DNA of 64,000 bases from AP-15 sp963781215 (GTDB taxonomy: Bacteria > Pseudomonadota > Alphaproteobacteria > ATCC43930 > CGMCC-115725): NCBI GenBank assembly GCA_963781215.1, contig CAWAFE010000002.1, forward strand, positions 62,001 to 126,000, given 5' to 3'. The notes beneath the pieces are model-generated. The model searched no databases, had not been told where the DNA came from, and saw nothing but the letters and a program-made list of their open reading frames with translations. Below, one piece after another: positions 15,881-26,322 of the stretch. The position numbers and the translations under genes are program-made. How positions within the stretch are numbered: position 1 is the stretch's first letter; each line of letters starts with the position of its first letter.

Positions 15881-18357
15881 ACGACCGACCCGCTCGCCGA
15901 GCCCTGTTTGCGGCGCGGCTGCGCCTCGCCCGCGGTGCGCTGTTGTGGGAAAGGGCGTGGCCCGCCTGCTGGCCGGCACTCTTCGTGCTTGGCGTCTTCC
16001 TCGTCCTTGGGCTGTTCGATCTGCTGCCGCAGCTGCCTGGCGGCGTTCATGCCACCCTGCTGCTCGTGCTCGGCGCTGCCTTCCTCGTTGCATTAGGGAG
16101 AGCCCTCGGCCGAGTCTTCATCCCCGACAATGGAGCCGGCCGCCGCCGCATCGAGCAGGCGAGCGGGCTGCCGCACCGGCCATTGCAGACGCTCGCCGAC
16201 CGGCCGAGCGGACCTCTCGACCCGCAAGCTGCGAAGTTGTGGGAGGCACACCGCCGCCGCATGGAGGCGGCGACGCGCCGGTTGCGGATCGGACTGCCTG
16301 TCGCCGGGTTGGCGGCGCGCGATCCCTGGGGTCTGCGGGCGGTGCTAGCGATATTGCTGCTTATAGCCGCTGTCGATGCCGGTGACGATTGGCGCGAGCG
16401 CCTGGCGCGCGCGGTCAACCCGGGCCTGACCGCAGGCGCACCCGCCGCCGCGGCAAGCCTCGACATCTGGATCACGCCGCCTGAATACACCGGCTTGCCG
16501 CCGCAATTCCTGAAGCCGAACGGGACGGAGACGATCCGCGTCCCGACCGGAAGCACGCTGCTCGCCCAGGTGCACGACGGTGACGTCGCGCCGCATCTGG
16601 CCATCGACGGCCAAAGCCGCGACTTCAACACGGTCGACAAGCAGAATTTCCAGATCTCGACGACCCTGACGGCCGGCAAACGGCTAAAAGTGACGCAAGC
16701 GGGATCGACCCTCGGCAACTGGCCGATCGAGGTCATCCCCGACAACCCGCCGAAGGCCGCTTTCGCGAAGCCCCCGGAGAGGACCGACCGCGCTGCGCTG
16801 CGGCTCGACTATCAGGCCGAAGACGATTACGGCGTCGAGAGCGTCAAGGCGGTGATCCGACGACAGGGAGGCAAGCCAGACGAGACGATCGAGCTCGAGC
16901 TCCCCTTGCCCGGGTTGCACCTCAAAGCCGCGGAGGCGACCAGCTATCACGATTTGTCACCGCATCCCTGGGCCGGCCTGCCGGTCGAGATCCGGATCGT
17001 CGCCACCGACGCTCTCGGTCAGACAGGGGAGAGCGAGCCAGTCCGAATGGACCTGCCGCAGCGGGTCTTCAACCATCCGGTGGCCCGCGCCATCATCGAT
17101 CAGCGCAAGGAGCTGGTGAAGGACCCGCAGACCCGCCTGGCGGTCGCCGAGATCCTCGGCGATTTGCGCGAGCGGCCACAGCTCTACCGCGACGACGCGG
17201 TCGCCTTCCTCGGGCTGCGCGTCGCCGAGGAGCGGCTACGGTTGAACGATGATCAGACCTCGATCGCCGAGGTCGAGCAGTTGTTGTGGGATACCGCTCT
17301 GCGCATCGAGGACGGGCGCATGTCGCTGGCCGAGCGCGAGCTGCGGCGGCTGCAGCAGGAATTGCAGGACGCGCTCGCGAAAAACGCTCCAGACGCGGAG
17401 ATCGATCGCCTGATGCGTGAGCTCAAGCAGGCGCTCGACCGCTACCTGCAAGCCCTCGCCGAGAACATGGCCCGCAATCCCGACCAGATGCAGCAGCCGA
17501 TCGACCCCTCGCAGGTCCTCACCGGCCGCGATCTTCAGCGCATGCTCGATCGGGCGCGTGAGCTCGCCAAGGACGGCGCCCGCGACCAGGCCCGCGAGCT
17601 CTTGTCGCAGCTGCGGAACATGCTGGAAAATCTGCGTATGGCGCAGCCCGGGCAGAGGCAGCAGCGCGGATCGAACGAAGCGCAGCAGATGATGCGGGGG
17701 ATGCACGAGATGATGCGGCGCCAGCAGCAGCTTCTCGATCGCAGCTTCCGCGCCCAGCATCAAGGAGAGCAAGGCCAGGAGGGCCAGGAAGGCCAGCCCG
17801 GCCAGATGGGCCAGCGCGGGCAGCAGGGCGGCGAGGAGCAGGACGGCGCCGCCGACATGGGCGATGCTGCCGGGCAGCAGGATGCGCTGCGCCACACGCT
17901 CGGCGAGATGATGCGCCGCCTCGGTGAGGCGCTTGGCGATATTCCCGATCCGATGGGTCGCGCCGAGCGGGCGATGCGCGATGCCGCCGGGGCGTTGCGC
18001 GAAGGACAGCCGGGCCAGGCGATCGGCCCGCAGACCGACGCGCTCGACCAGCTGCAGCAGGCGGCGCGCGACCTCGCGCAAAAGATGCAGCAGCAGCTCG
18101 GCGAGGCGTGGGGCAATCCGGAGGACGAGGAGCGCCTCAACGGGGGCAAGGGGCACGGCGATCGGGTCGACCGCGACCCGCTCGGCCGGCCGCTGTCGAA
18201 TAACGGCACCTACGACCAGGGCGACGTCAAGATCCCGGACCAGAACACGCTGCAAAAGGCCCGAGAGATTCTCGACGAGCTGCGCCGCCGCGCCGGCGAG
18301 CGCTCCCGTCCTGAAATCGAGCTCGACTATATCGACCGATTATTGAAACGCTTCTGA
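15877..18357 (+). CDS. TIGR02302/DUF4175 family large membrane protein
   Basis: An 826-residue protein of the alphaproteobacterial TIGR02302 family, function unknown. Two hydrophobic segments near residues 30-70 (ACWPALFVLGVFLVLGLFDLL and the next) and one near 150 (VLAILLLIAAVDAG) anchor it; a long periplasmic part follows with an Ig-like stretch (ITPPEYTGLPPQFLKPNG). The C-terminal third is alpha-helical and very Gln/Glu/Arg-rich, with a GQ/GE-repeat at about 628-655 (17758-17840). ATG 15877 overlaps the lysA stop (ATGA), which fixes the start. The DUF882 peptidase gene follows 73 bp later, so a cell-envelope role is plausible by context only. Confidence 0.85.
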   Translation: MNDRPARRALFAARLRLARGALLWERAWPACWPALFVLGVFLVLGLFDLLPQLPGGVHATLLLVLGAAFLVALGRALGRVFIPDNGAGRRRIEQASGLPHRPLQTLADRPSGPLDPQAAKLWEAHRRRMEAATRRLRIGLPVAGLAARDPWGLRAVLAILLLIAAVDAGDDWRERLARAVNPGLTAGAPAAAASLDIWITPPEYTGLPPQFLKPNGTETIRVPTGSTLLAQVHDGDVAPHLAIDGQSRDFNTVDKQNFQISTTLTAGKRLKVTQAGSTLGNWPIEVIPDNPPKAAFAKPPERTDRAALRLDYQAEDDYGVESVKAVIRRQGGKPDETIELELPLPGLHLKAAEATSYHDLSPHPWAGLPVEIRIVATDALGQTGESEPVRMDLPQRVFNHPVARAIIDQRKELVKDPQTRLAVAEILGDLRERPQLYRDDAVAFLGLRVAEERLRLNDDQTSIAEVEQLLWDTALRIEDGRMSLAERELRRLQQELQDALAKNAPDAEIDRLMRELKQALDRYLQALAENMARNPDQMQQPIDPSQVLTGRDLQRMLDRARELAKDGARDQARELLSQLRNMLENLRMAQPGQRQQRGSNEAQQMMRGMHEMMRRQQQLLDRSFRAQHQGEQGQEGQEGQPGQMGQRGQQGGEEQDGAADMGDAAGQQDALRHTLGEMMRRLGEALGDIPDPMGRAERAMRDAAGALREGQPGQAIGPQTDALDQLQQAARDLAQKMQQQLGEAWGNPEDEERLNGGKGHGDRVDRDPLGRPLSNNGTYDQGDVKIPDQNTLQKAREILDELRRRAGERSRPEIELDYIDRLLKRF

Positions 18358-18430
18358 ATCAAATAGTTAAGATTTGTCGTTTGTGTAGGCCTTCCGTTCG
18401 ACCGCGACTCCCGCTATCATCCGGCGGGTG

Positions 18431-19120
18431 ATGGACCGGCGTGTTTTTCTTTCTCTGGCCGCCGGATTGGGGGCATGGCCGCTCACCGCGCGAGCGGTCG
18501 TGCGGACTCCCGAGCTGCGCCGGCTCCGCCTCGTCAATGCAAATACCGGTGAAACCTTCGACGGCGCCTACCGGAACGACAAGGGGCCGATCGATCGGGT
18601 GATCGACGAGCTCTGCGTCTTCCTGCGGGATCATCATTCGGGCGAAAAGACGCAGATGGATGTCGGCGTCATCGACTTCCTGGCCGACATGCTGGCCGCG
18701 GTCGGCGAGACCAACGCGACGATCCTCTCGGCCTATCGCACGCGCGAGACCAACGAGATGCTGGCCCGAACAACCTTTGGGGTCGCCGAGAACAGTCAGC
18801 ACATCTATGGCCGCGCGCTCGACGTGCACATCGGTTCCAAGCTCTTCGAGGCGATGACCTCCGCACGGGGGATGCAGCGCGGGGGCGTCGGTTGGTATCC
18901 GCATTCGGGCTTCATTCACATCGACACCGGACCGGTACGCAACTGGACGCTCGACGAGCACGGGCTCGATGATTTGCTGCTGTTCGACGGCAGTCCGTTG
19001 CGCGTCCAAGGCAAGGGCGGGCTAATCGTCAGCGGTCCCCGCCGCCTGCTGAGCGTGTCGCAGCGGCTGTCGCTGCAACGGCAGCTGGCGCGGGCAGAGT
19101 TCCTCGCGCGCCGACACTGA
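18431..19120 (+). CDS. DUF882 family peptidoglycan peptidase-like protein (M15-type)
   Basis: A 229-residue exported protein. It starts MDRRVFLSLAAGLGAW, a twin-arginine-type signal. The mature part has the zinc-peptidase elements of the YcbK/MepK group: SAYRTRETNEML, SQHIYGRALDVHI (His...Asp) and GWYPHSGFIHIDTG (final His). MepK of E. coli cleaves meso-DAP-meso-DAP crosslinks; the same activity is inferred here. A GTG three bases upstream is an alternative start. Its 3' end is six bases from the convergent mbfA gene. Confidence 0.88.
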   Translation: MDRRVFLSLAAGLGAWPLTARAVVRTPELRRLRLVNANTGETFDGAYRNDKGPIDRVIDELCVFLRDHHSGEKTQMDVGVIDFLADMLAAVGETNATILSAYRTRETNEMLARTTFGVAENSQHIYGRALDVHIGSKLFEAMTSARGMQRGGVGWYPHSGFIHIDTGPVRNWTLDEHGLDDLLLFDGSPLRVQGKGGLIVSGPRRLLSVSQRLSLQRQLARAEFLARRH

Positions 19121-19126
19121 AGCACG

Positions 19127-20257
19127 TCATCCGGCGACGGCGACCCCGATCAACCTGCCCAGCCCGAAGGTCACGCCGGCAGCCGCGAGACCCACTGCCA
19201 GCTGACGCATCCCGGAGAACCAGACTCCGCGCCCAGTGAACAGCGTCGTCCCGGCCCCGATCAGGAAGAGGGCGATGCCGCTCGCTGCCATGCTGCCAAT
19301 CAGCGCCGGCATCCCCGACAGCATGAAATAGGGGGCCACCGGAAAAATCGCACCGATCGCAAACAGCAGGAACGACGTGCCGGCAGCCGTCCAGGCCGAG
19401 CCGCCGAGCTCGTTGGGGTCGATCCCCAGTTCCTCGCGGACGAGCGTGTCGAGGGCCGTTTTCTTGTTGGCGATCAGCTGTTTCGCCAAGGTCCTCGCCA
19501 TCTCCTCCGGCAGCCCTTTTGCTTGATAAATCAACGACAACTCTTCCTCTTCTTCTTCCGGTACTTGCTCGAGCTCGTCCTTCTCCGTGGCGATCTGGCG
19601 CTGCGCGGACTCGCGCGCGGTATTGACCGACAGCCATTCGCCCAGCGCCATGGAGCAGGACCCGGCCAGCAGACCGGCGAGACCGGTGACGAGTATGGCG
19701 TGAGGCGTCATGTCGGCTCCGGCGACGCCCATCACCAGGCTCAGATTGGAGACCAGCCCGTCATTGGCGCCGAGCACGGCCGCACGCAGCGCATTGCCGC
19801 CCATCCCGCGGTGCCGGCCCTCCAGGCGCGCGAGGGTGGAGCCGACGAGCGGGCCCGGCGAGCTCCCCGCCAACGCCTCGATGATGCGGGCATGCGAGCG
19901 CTCGGCCGCAGGCAGCCCGCCTGCCACGGCTTCCGGCTGGGCCGAATAGGTGCCGCTGTCGATCTGCTCCAGCGTGTTGACGGTAGGGAGGACAAAGGCG
20001 GGACCAAAGCGGCGCGCCAGCCATTCGAGCGCGCGCGTCCGAAATCCCGGGCGCAGCATCGGAACGCGCTGACCGATCCCCGCGATCTGGCGCCGCCAAA
20101 ACTCGGCGTGGGACTCCTCGACCGCCGCGAGCCGTGCGTAAACCCGAGCCAGCTCGGGGTTCTGCTCGGCCTGCGACAATGTTCGGTAAAGGGCGGCGCT
20201 GTCGACCTCGCCTTGGAGATTGTCTTGGTAGCGCCGCTGCGAACCCTGCTCGACCAT
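19127..20257 (-). CDS. mbfA: MbfA-like ferritin-VIT fusion, iron/manganese exporter
   Basis: A 376-residue protein with an N-terminal rubrerythrin-like di-iron domain and a C-terminal CCC1/VIT1 membrane domain. Iron ligands are suggested by Glu17, Glu47-x-x-His50 (AAVEESHAEFW) and a second ExxH (ERSHARI). From about residue 165 the VIT1 domain begins (LRAAVLGANDGLVSNLSLVMGVAGA) with about five membrane segments. MbfA exports iron from rhizobial cells and is controlled by Irr. No Irr/ICE operator was recognised upstream. ATG 20257 has GGAGA six bases before it and is preferred over an upstream frame extension. Confidence 0.9.
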   Translation of the reverse strand: MVEQGSQRRYQDNLQGEVDSAALYRTLSQAEQNPELARVYARLAAVEESHAEFWRRQIAGIGQRVPMLRPGFRTRALEWLARRFGPAFVLPTVNTLEQIDSGTYSAQPEAVAGGLPAAERSHARIIEALAGSSPGPLVGSTLARLEGRHRGMGGNALRAAVLGANDGLVSNLSLVMGVAGADMTPHAILVTGLAGLLAGSCSMALGEWLSVNTARESAQRQIATEKDELEQVPEEEEEELSLIYQAKGLPEEMARTLAKQLIANKKTALDTLVREELGIDPNELGGSAWTAAGTSFLLFAIGAIFPVAPYFMLSGMPALIGSMAASGIALFLIGAGTTLFTGRGVWFSGMRQLAVGLAAAGVTFGLGRLIGVAVAG

Positions 20258-20331
20258 CCCGGTCTCCTTCGCGCAAAAGGCCACTCCACGGGCTCTACGA
20301 CCGGAACGTGTCGTTCAGCCGTCGGGGCCGC

Positions 20332-20718
20332 TCACCGAACCGCAAGACCGACCAGAGCGTAGAGCCGAGCCGTCGTCGGCCACGCCGCCACTATCTCGCT
20401 GCGGGCAACAAAAACGGCCAGCACAGCGAGGACGAGCAAAAAAATCAGCACAATCACACCGGCCCGAGCCCAGCCGCGGCGACGCGGCGGCAACCTCGGC
20501 TGGATGACCGCCGCCGGCCTCGGCGGCATTTCGAGCGGTTCGATCCGCGGCGCGTCGATTGTCGTTGCCGCGGGACTGCGGGGAATCTCGATCGGCGGCG
20601 GCACCTCGTGCCAGGTATGGCCGCAGCCGGCGCAGCGGACGGTGCGCCCGGCGGGCCTGCGCAGCGCCTCTTCGTCGACGAGATAACGGGTCCGGCAGGC
20701 GGGGCAACTGACGATCAT
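20332..20718 (-). CDS. zinc-ribbon (MJ0042-type) single-pass membrane protein
   Basis: A 128-residue protein. The N-terminal 40 residues form an MJ0042-type zinc finger: CPACRTRY near the start and CAGCGHTW at about 29-36. A proline-rich linker follows, then one membrane segment (AGVIVLIFLLVLAVLAVFVA) and a short tail (LYALVGLAVR). Alphaproteobacterial homologues often continue into a DUF3426 domain; this one stops just after the membrane helix. Function unknown. ATG 20718 places the CxxC motif at the very start as in relatives. Confidence 0.8.
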   Translation of the reverse strand: MIVSCPACRTRYLVDEEALRRPAGRTVRCAGCGHTWHEVPPPIEIPRSPAATTIDAPRIEPLEMPPRPAAVIQPRLPPRRRGWARAGVIVLIFLLVLAVLAVFVARSEIVAAWPTTARLYALVGLAVR

Positions 20719-20753
20719 CGCGCCCGCGATGAACGCATCATTCCCGCCCCGAC

Positions 20754-21903
20754 TCAAGCCGCCGGTGACAGGCCGCGTCGGGCAAGCTCGCGCAAATGAT
20801 GGTCCGCATCGCCGAACATCGTGTCGATCATCGTGACGCGCTTGAAGTAGTGGCCGACCTTGTATTCCATCGTCATGCCGATGCCGCCGTGCAGCTGGAT
20901 CGCCTGCTGCCCGACGAACCGGCCGGAGCGGCCGATCTGCACCTTGGCCGAGGAGAGCGGACCGCGGCGTTCGGCCGCATTTTCCTCGCCCGCCATCATC
21001 GTCGCGAACATCGCCATGCTGCGCGCCTGCTCGAGTGCTACCAGCATGTCGACAGCGCGATGCTGGAGCACCTGAAAGCTGCCGATCTCTCGGCCGAACT
21101 GCTTGCGCGTCTTCAGGTAGTCAACGGTCAATTCGTGCATGACGGCCATCGCCCCAACCGCCTCGGCGCACAATGCAGCGATCGCCTCGTCGACGACGCG
21201 CTCGACCAGCGGCAATGCCGATCCTGGTTCGCCGAGCACGCCTTCCGGCCCGACCCGCACTCCGGTGAGCGTGACCTCCGCCGCGCGCAGTCCGTCCTGG
21301 GTCGGATAACCGTGCCGGGCAACGCCGGCGGTGTTGCCGTCGACGATGAAGACGGCCGACGCCCTCGCGGTCGCGCCGGCCGCCGCCTATCCGCGCGGTG
21401 ACGATCAACTTGTCAGCGCTGTCGCCGTGGAGCACCACCCCCTTCTCGCCATCGAGCACCCAGGCGGCGCCGTCGCGCCGCGCCGTCGTCGAGATATCGG
21501 CGAGGTTCCAGCGCGAATGCCGCTCGGTATGCGCGAAGGCCAGGGTCAGGCCGCCGCCGATGATCTTCGGCACGAGGTCGGCGCATTGCGCCTCGCTGCC
21601 ACCGTGGCGCAGAAACCCGCCGCCGAGCACCACCGTCGCCAGAAAGGGTTCCAGCGCCAGAGCGCGGCCGAAGGCCTCCATCGCGATCATCGTTTCGACC
21701 GGGCCGCCGGCCGAGCCGCCATGGTGCTCTTCAAAGGGCAGGCCGAGCAGCCCGAGCTCGGCATACTGCGCCCACAGCTCGCGGCTCCAGCCTTCAGGGC
21801 TCTGCCCATAGGCTTTTCGCTGCTCAAAGGCGTAGCGGTCGCCGATCAGCCGCTCGAAGCTTTCCTTGAGCAGCCGCTGCTCCTCGGTCAGGTCGAAATC
21901 CAT
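20754..21903 (-). pseudogene. pimD: acyl-CoA dehydrogenase, pimeloyl-CoA dehydrogenase small-subunit (PimD) type, frameshifted
   Basis: About 382 residues of acyl-CoA dehydrogenase are encoded in two frames. The first part runs from MDFDLTEEQRLLKESFERL through ELGLLGLPFEEHHGG to SADKLIVTARIGGG. A single extra base near 21351-21358 shifts the frame, and the other frame continues with AVFIVDGNTAG, GVLGEPGSALPLVERV, LKTRKQFGREIGSFQ and QLHGGIGMTMEY to the end. The divergent but complete sequence is typical of the small subunit of pimeloyl-CoA dehydrogenase. The gene starts three bases after the PimC-like gene ends. Either a real mutation or a sequence error; the intact flanking codons favour a recent or artefactual change. 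Confidence 0.85.
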
Positions 21904-21906
21904 CGA

Positions 21907-23113
21907 TCACAGCCCCAAAATCGCCTTGGCGATGATGTTCTTCTGAATCTCGTTCGTGCCGCCGTAGATCGAGGTCTTGCGCCAGTTGAAATACGTCGGC
22001 GCGACCGGGCCGGCCCATTCGGGGCCGATCGGCGGCTCGTTCCAGCGCTCGTCGTCGGCGTGCTCGGGCTGGTAGGGCAGGGCGTAGGGACCGACCACTT
22101 CGAGCAGCAGCTCGGTGGTCCTTTGCTGGATCTCCGAGCCCTTTGATCTTGAGGATCGAGGAGGCCGGGTCGGGCGTGTTGCCGGTGCGGCGGCGCTCGG
22201 CGGCGACTACTCGCAATTGCGTCATTTCGAGCGCCTTCAGCTCGACCTCGACCGCGGCGAGCTTCTCGCGAAAGCGCTCATCCTCGATCAGCGGGGTGTC
22301 GCCGTCGCGCTCGATCGCGGCCAATTCCTTGATCCGCCGGATGCGCTCCTTGGAGAGGCCGACGCGGGCGATCCCGGTGCGCTCGCGGCCGAGCAGGTAT
22401 TTGGCGTAGTCCCAGCCCTTGTTCTCCTCGCCGACGAGATTTTCCGCTGGAACCTTAACGTCGTCGAAAAATACCTCGTTGACCTCGTGCCCGCCCTCGA
22501 TCGTGATGATCGGGCGCACGGTGATCCCCGGCGTCTTCATGTCGATCAGCAGAAACGAGATGCCTTCCTGCTTCTTGACCTGCGGGTCGGTGCGCACCAG
22601 GCAGAAGATCCAATCGGCGTGCTGCCCGAGCGTGGTCCAGGTCTTCTGGCCGTTGACGACGTAGAAATCGCCGTCGCGCCTGGCCGAGGTGCGCAAGGAG
22701 GCGAGGTCGGAGCCGGCGCCGGGCTCGGAGAAGCCCTGGCACCACCAATCGTCGAGATTGGCGATGCGCGCCAGATAGCGCCGTTTTTGCTCGTCGGAGC
22801 CGAAGGCGATGATGACCGGCCCGACCATCGTCACGCCAAATCCCAAAGGCTGCGGCGCCGGGGTCAGCTGCAGCTCTTCCAGGAAGATGTACTGCTGCAC
22901 CGGCGTCCAGCCGGTGCCGCCCCATTCGACCGGCCAGTTCGCCACCGCCCAGCCTTGTCTGTTGAGGATGCGCTGCCAGGCGACGATGTCGCCTTTGCCG
23001 AGATGCCGACCCGCGACCAGCTTATCGCGGATGGTCTCGGGCAGGTTGGCGTGGAAGAACGCCCGCACCTCTTCGCGGAAGGCGATTTCCTCGGGCGTAA
23101 AGCGAAGATCCAT
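21907..23113 (-). pseudogene. pimC: acyl-CoA dehydrogenase, pimeloyl-CoA dehydrogenase large-subunit (PimC) type, frameshifted
   Basis: Begins MDLRFTPEEIAFREEVRAFF at ATG 23113, with GGAGG eight bases upstream. Motifs include NWPVEWGGTGWTPVQ, CQGFSEPGAGSDLASLRT, NGQKTWTTLGQHADW and IEGGHEVNEVFFDDVKVP. The frame is lost in a CCC run at 22139-22141 (one extra base) and resumes as SEIQQRTTELLLEV, ending SIYGGTNEIQKNIIAKAILGL. With that base removed the product is 401 residues, normal for PimC. It would oxidise a CoA thioester of a medium-chain mono- or dicarboxylic acid together with the PimD-like partner. The homopolymer position makes a sequencing error likely. Confidence 0.87.
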
Positions 23114-23137
23114 TGTCTCGGCCTCCTCTAGTCCGTC

Positions 23138-23206
23138 ACCCCCGCGAAGGCGGGGGTCCAGGGCGAGCGTCGGGTCGTTGGCACTGGGTTCCCGCTTTCG
23201 CGGGAA
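23138..23206. repeat. dispersed palindromic repeat (REP-like) between operon genes
   Basis: The gap between the pimF-like and pimC-like genes holds two nested palindromes: CCCCCGCGAAGGCGGGGG at about 23139-23156 and TTCCCGCTTTCGCGGGAA at about 23189-23206, joined by a GTCCAGGG...CTGGG linker. This composition is typical of small intergenic palindromic repeats scattered in alphaproteobacterial genomes. No second copy was seen in this window. It could form a stable RNA hairpin within the operon transcript and tune expression between the two genes. Confidence 0.6.
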
Positions 23207-23238
23207 CGACGAGCAGCGGTCGACCTCGCACGTATCAT

Positions 23239-25339
23239 TCAGTCTTGCCCACTCAAGCCGGCGAAGCCGCGGCCCTCGGCGGCAAGGCGACGGATCAGCG
23301 CCGCCGGCTGGAGCGTCTGGTCGCGCGACCTGTCGGCATAAAAGGTCAAGCGGTCGCGCACATGCCCGAGTCCGAGCTGGTCGGCATAATACATCGGACC
23401 GCCGCGCCAGACGGGCCAGCCATAGCCGTAGACCCAGATCACGTCGATGTCGCCGGGGCGGGCGGCGATTCCCTCTTCGAGGATGCGCGCCCCCTCGTTG
23501 ATCATCGGAAAGACCATGCGCTCGACGATCTCCTGCGCCGCGATCGGCCGGCGGTTGACGCCGAGCCGGGCCGCGGTGTCGAGGATGATCCGCTCGACCT
23601 CGGGGTCGGGGATCGGCGCGCGCGAGCCGGCCTCGTAGCGGAAATAGCCCTTGCCGGTCTTCTGCCCGAAACGGCCGGCCTCGCACAGCGCGTCCTCGAT
23701 CGCCGCCACTTCGCCGCGCCCCTTGCGGATGCGCCAGCCGACATCGAGCCCGGCCAGATCCATCATCGCGAACGGCCCCATCGGCAGCCCGAACTCGACG
23801 AGCGCCGCCTCGACCTCCTGCGGCAATGCCCCTTCGAGCAACAGCCGCTCGGCCTCGACCGAGCGGCGCGCCAGCATCCGGTTGCCGACAAAGCCGTAGC
23901 ACACGCCGACCACGGCCGGCACCTTGCCGAGCCGGCGAGCGAGCGCCAGGGCGGTGGCGACGGCGTCGGGCGCGCTGCTGGCGCCGCGGACGATCTCCAA
24001 CAGCCGCATGACATTGGCCGGGCTGAAGAAATGAGTCCCGACTACGTCCTGCGGCCGGGATGTGGCGCCGGCGATCTCGTCGACATCGAGGGTCGAGGTG
24101 TTGGTCGCCAGCAGCGCCCCCGGCTTCGCCACCCGGTCGAGATCGGCAAAAACCCGTTTCTTGAGAGCCATCTCCTCGAACACCGCCTCGATCACGACAT
24201 CGGCTCCAGCGACCGCGTCGAGCCCGACGACACCGTCGATCAGACCCATGCGGCGCTCTACCTCGCCGGCGGCGAGCCCACCGCGCGCAACGGTCGCCCG
24301 GTAATTCGCGGCGATCCGGTCGAGCCCCTGCTGCAGCCGGTCGCGGCCGGTCTCGACCAGGGTGACCGGGATGCCGGCATTGGCAAAGCACATCGCGATG
24401 CCGCCGCCCATCGTGCCGGCGCCGATCACGGCGGCCCGATCCAGCGGGCGCGGTCGGGTTCCTTCCGGGATGCCCGGGGCCTTGGCCGCCTCGCGCTCGG
24501 CGAAGAAGAGATACCGCTGCGCCTTCGATTGGTCGCCGGCGACGAGCCGGCGGAAGAGCTCGCTTTCGCGCTCCAATCCCTCGTCGAAGGGCAAGGTGAA
24601 GGCGTTGCGCACGGCTTCGACGCAGGCGGCGGGCGCCTCCCGGCCGCGCAGCCGCCGGGTCAGGGCGGCGGCGGCATCGGCGAAGCTCTTCGGGTCGGCG
24701 CGGACTGCGGCGAGCTTGTCGTCGCGGTCGCGCACCCGCCGCAGCGGCCGCTGCTCGGCCAGCACGCGGCGGGCGAAGGCGGTCGCCGCCGCCGTCAACT
24801 CGCCCTCAGCGATATCGTCGAGGATGCCGTCGGCCAGCGCCTCCGCGGCCCCGATCGGATCGCCGGTCGCGATCATCCTGAGCGCCTTCTCCGGCCCGAC
24901 CAGGCGCGGCAGGCGCTGGGTGCCGCCCGCTCCCGGCAAGAGCCCGAGCTTGACCTCGGGTAGTCCGACCCGGGCATCGGCGACGGCGATGCGGAAGTGG
25001 CACGCCAGCGCCAGCTCGAAGCCGCCGCCCAAGGCGGTGCCGTGGATCGCCGCTACCACCGGCTTGGGCATCGTCTCGATCTGGGCGATGACCTCGCCGA
25101 GGCCGGGCGGCTGCGGCGGCTTGCCGAACTCGGTAATGTCGGCGCCGGCAAAAAAGGTTCGTCCGGCGCAGGCGATCACCACTGCCGCGACCGCGCCGTC
25201 CGTGCGCCGCCTGCCGCAGCGCCTCGGCGAGCCCGGCGCGGACCTCGTGCTTGAGCGCGTTGACCGGCGGGTTGTCGACGGTGACGACCGCGACCTCGTC
25301 GTCCAAGCGGAAGTCGACGCTGGCGTTAATGCTGCCCAT
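23239..25339 (-). pseudogene. bifunctional enoyl-CoA hydratase / 3-hydroxyacyl-CoA dehydrogenase (FadB/PimF-like), frameshifted
   Basis: A 699-residue fusion enzyme once one extra base at about 25200-25201 is removed. The first 46 residues (from ATG 25339, MGSINASVDFRLDDEVAVVTVDN in part) are in one frame and the remainder in another. Residues 1-190 are crotonase (FAGADITEFG, HGTALGGGFELALACHFR, GLLPGAGGTQRLPR). A 3-hydroxyacyl-CoA dehydrogenase NAD domain follows (VIGAGTMGGGIAMCFANAG), then two C-terminal 3HCDH domains (GFVGNRMLARR, GPFAMMDLAGLDVGW, VWRGGPMYYAD). It would hydrate and oxidise acyl-CoA intermediates made by the PimC/PimD-like dehydrogenase encoded next. It is the first gene of the operon and is divergent from the liv transporter. 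Confidence 0.88.
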
Positions 25340-25532
25340 GACCACGTCCACCCTGCTTTTGCGAACTCGCACACTCGAGCGTCCGGTTTGACGTCGAGCC
25401 CAACCGGCGCGCTTGACTTGAAAACTATCGATAGGCAGGCTCCCTCGCAACAACAGGTGGGCAGCACGGGCTTTTGGGAGAGATGGCGAATATGCCGGGG
25501 CACAACGACGCAGCAGAAATCGCCTTCGCTTG

Positions 25533-26322
25533 ATGCCCGACGCCGCCATGCTGCTCGAGGTTCGCGATGTGGCACTGCGCTTCGGCGGCATCGTCGCGCT
25601 GGACGGCGTCTCGTTCGATCTCGAAGAAGGTCAGATCCTGGGGCTAATCGGGCCGAACGGCGCCGGCAAGACGACCCTGTTCAACTGCCTGAGCCGCCTC
25701 TACACGCCGAACCGCGGCGACATCCGCTTCGAAGGCAGCTCGGTCCTCCACCGGCGGCCGCACGATATCGCCGAGATCGGCATCAGCCGCACCTTTCAGA
25801 ACCTGGCGCTGTTCGCGCCGCAGTCAGTGCTGGACAACATCCGCATCGGCGGACATGCCCACAGCCGCGGCGACTTCGTCAGCGATACGCTGCACCTCCC
25901 GTGGGTACGCCGGCAGCAGGCGGCGCTCGACGAGGCGGTGTGGTCGCTGCGTCGAAATGCTGGAGCTCGAAGACGTGGCCGCGCGGCCGGTCGCCGGGTT
26001 GTCGCTCGGCACCCGCAAGCGGGTCGAATTAGCGCGGGCGCTGGCGAGCCGGCCCAAGCTGGTTCTGCTCGACGAGCCGGCCGGCGGGCTGACCCACAGC
26101 GAGGTCGACGTTCTCGGCACCCTGATCCGGCGCATCCGCGACGAGCGGCAAGTGACCGTGCTGCTCGTCGAGCATCACATGGGCTTGGTGATGTCGATTT
26201 CCGACCGGGTCGTGGCACTCGATTTCGGCCGCAAGATCGCCGAGGGGACGCCCGCCGAGGTGCAACAGGACGAAGAAGTGATCCGCGCCTATCTCGGCAC
26301 CGCCAAGGCAGCCGCGGCATGA
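25533..26322 (+). pseudogene. livG: branched-chain-type ABC transporter ATP-binding protein (LivG), frameshifted
   Basis: The first frame carries Walker A (LIGPNGAGKTTLFNCLSRLY) and ISRTFQNLALFAPQSVLDN up to about 25950. One extra base at 25951 changes frame, after which EMLELEDVAARPVAGLSLGTRKRVELARAL (signature motif) and LVLLDEPAGGL (Walker B) continue to the stop at 26320-26322. Corrected length is 262 residues, normal for LivG. ATG 25533 or 25548 may start it. The stop overlaps the livF start. Without this ATPase only LivF would drive the importer, so the break is either recent or an error in the sequence. Confidence 0.88.

Noticed and set aside
13412..16093. An 893-codon open frame antisense to argH and lysA
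   Set aside because: It is a shadow frame in high-GC DNA; it has no recognisable domain and runs antisense to two well-conserved genes with standard motifs.
17758..17880. GQ/GE-rich repeat that could suggest a collagen-like or phase-variable tract
   Set aside because: The codons vary and the period is irregular; this composition is usual for the C-terminal part of TIGR02302 proteins.
25425..25434. CTATCGATAG palindrome in the divergent pimF-livG spacer, considered as an operator
   Set aside because: A single 10 bp palindrome without a second half-site, flanking conservation or a regulator gene nearby is too weak to call.
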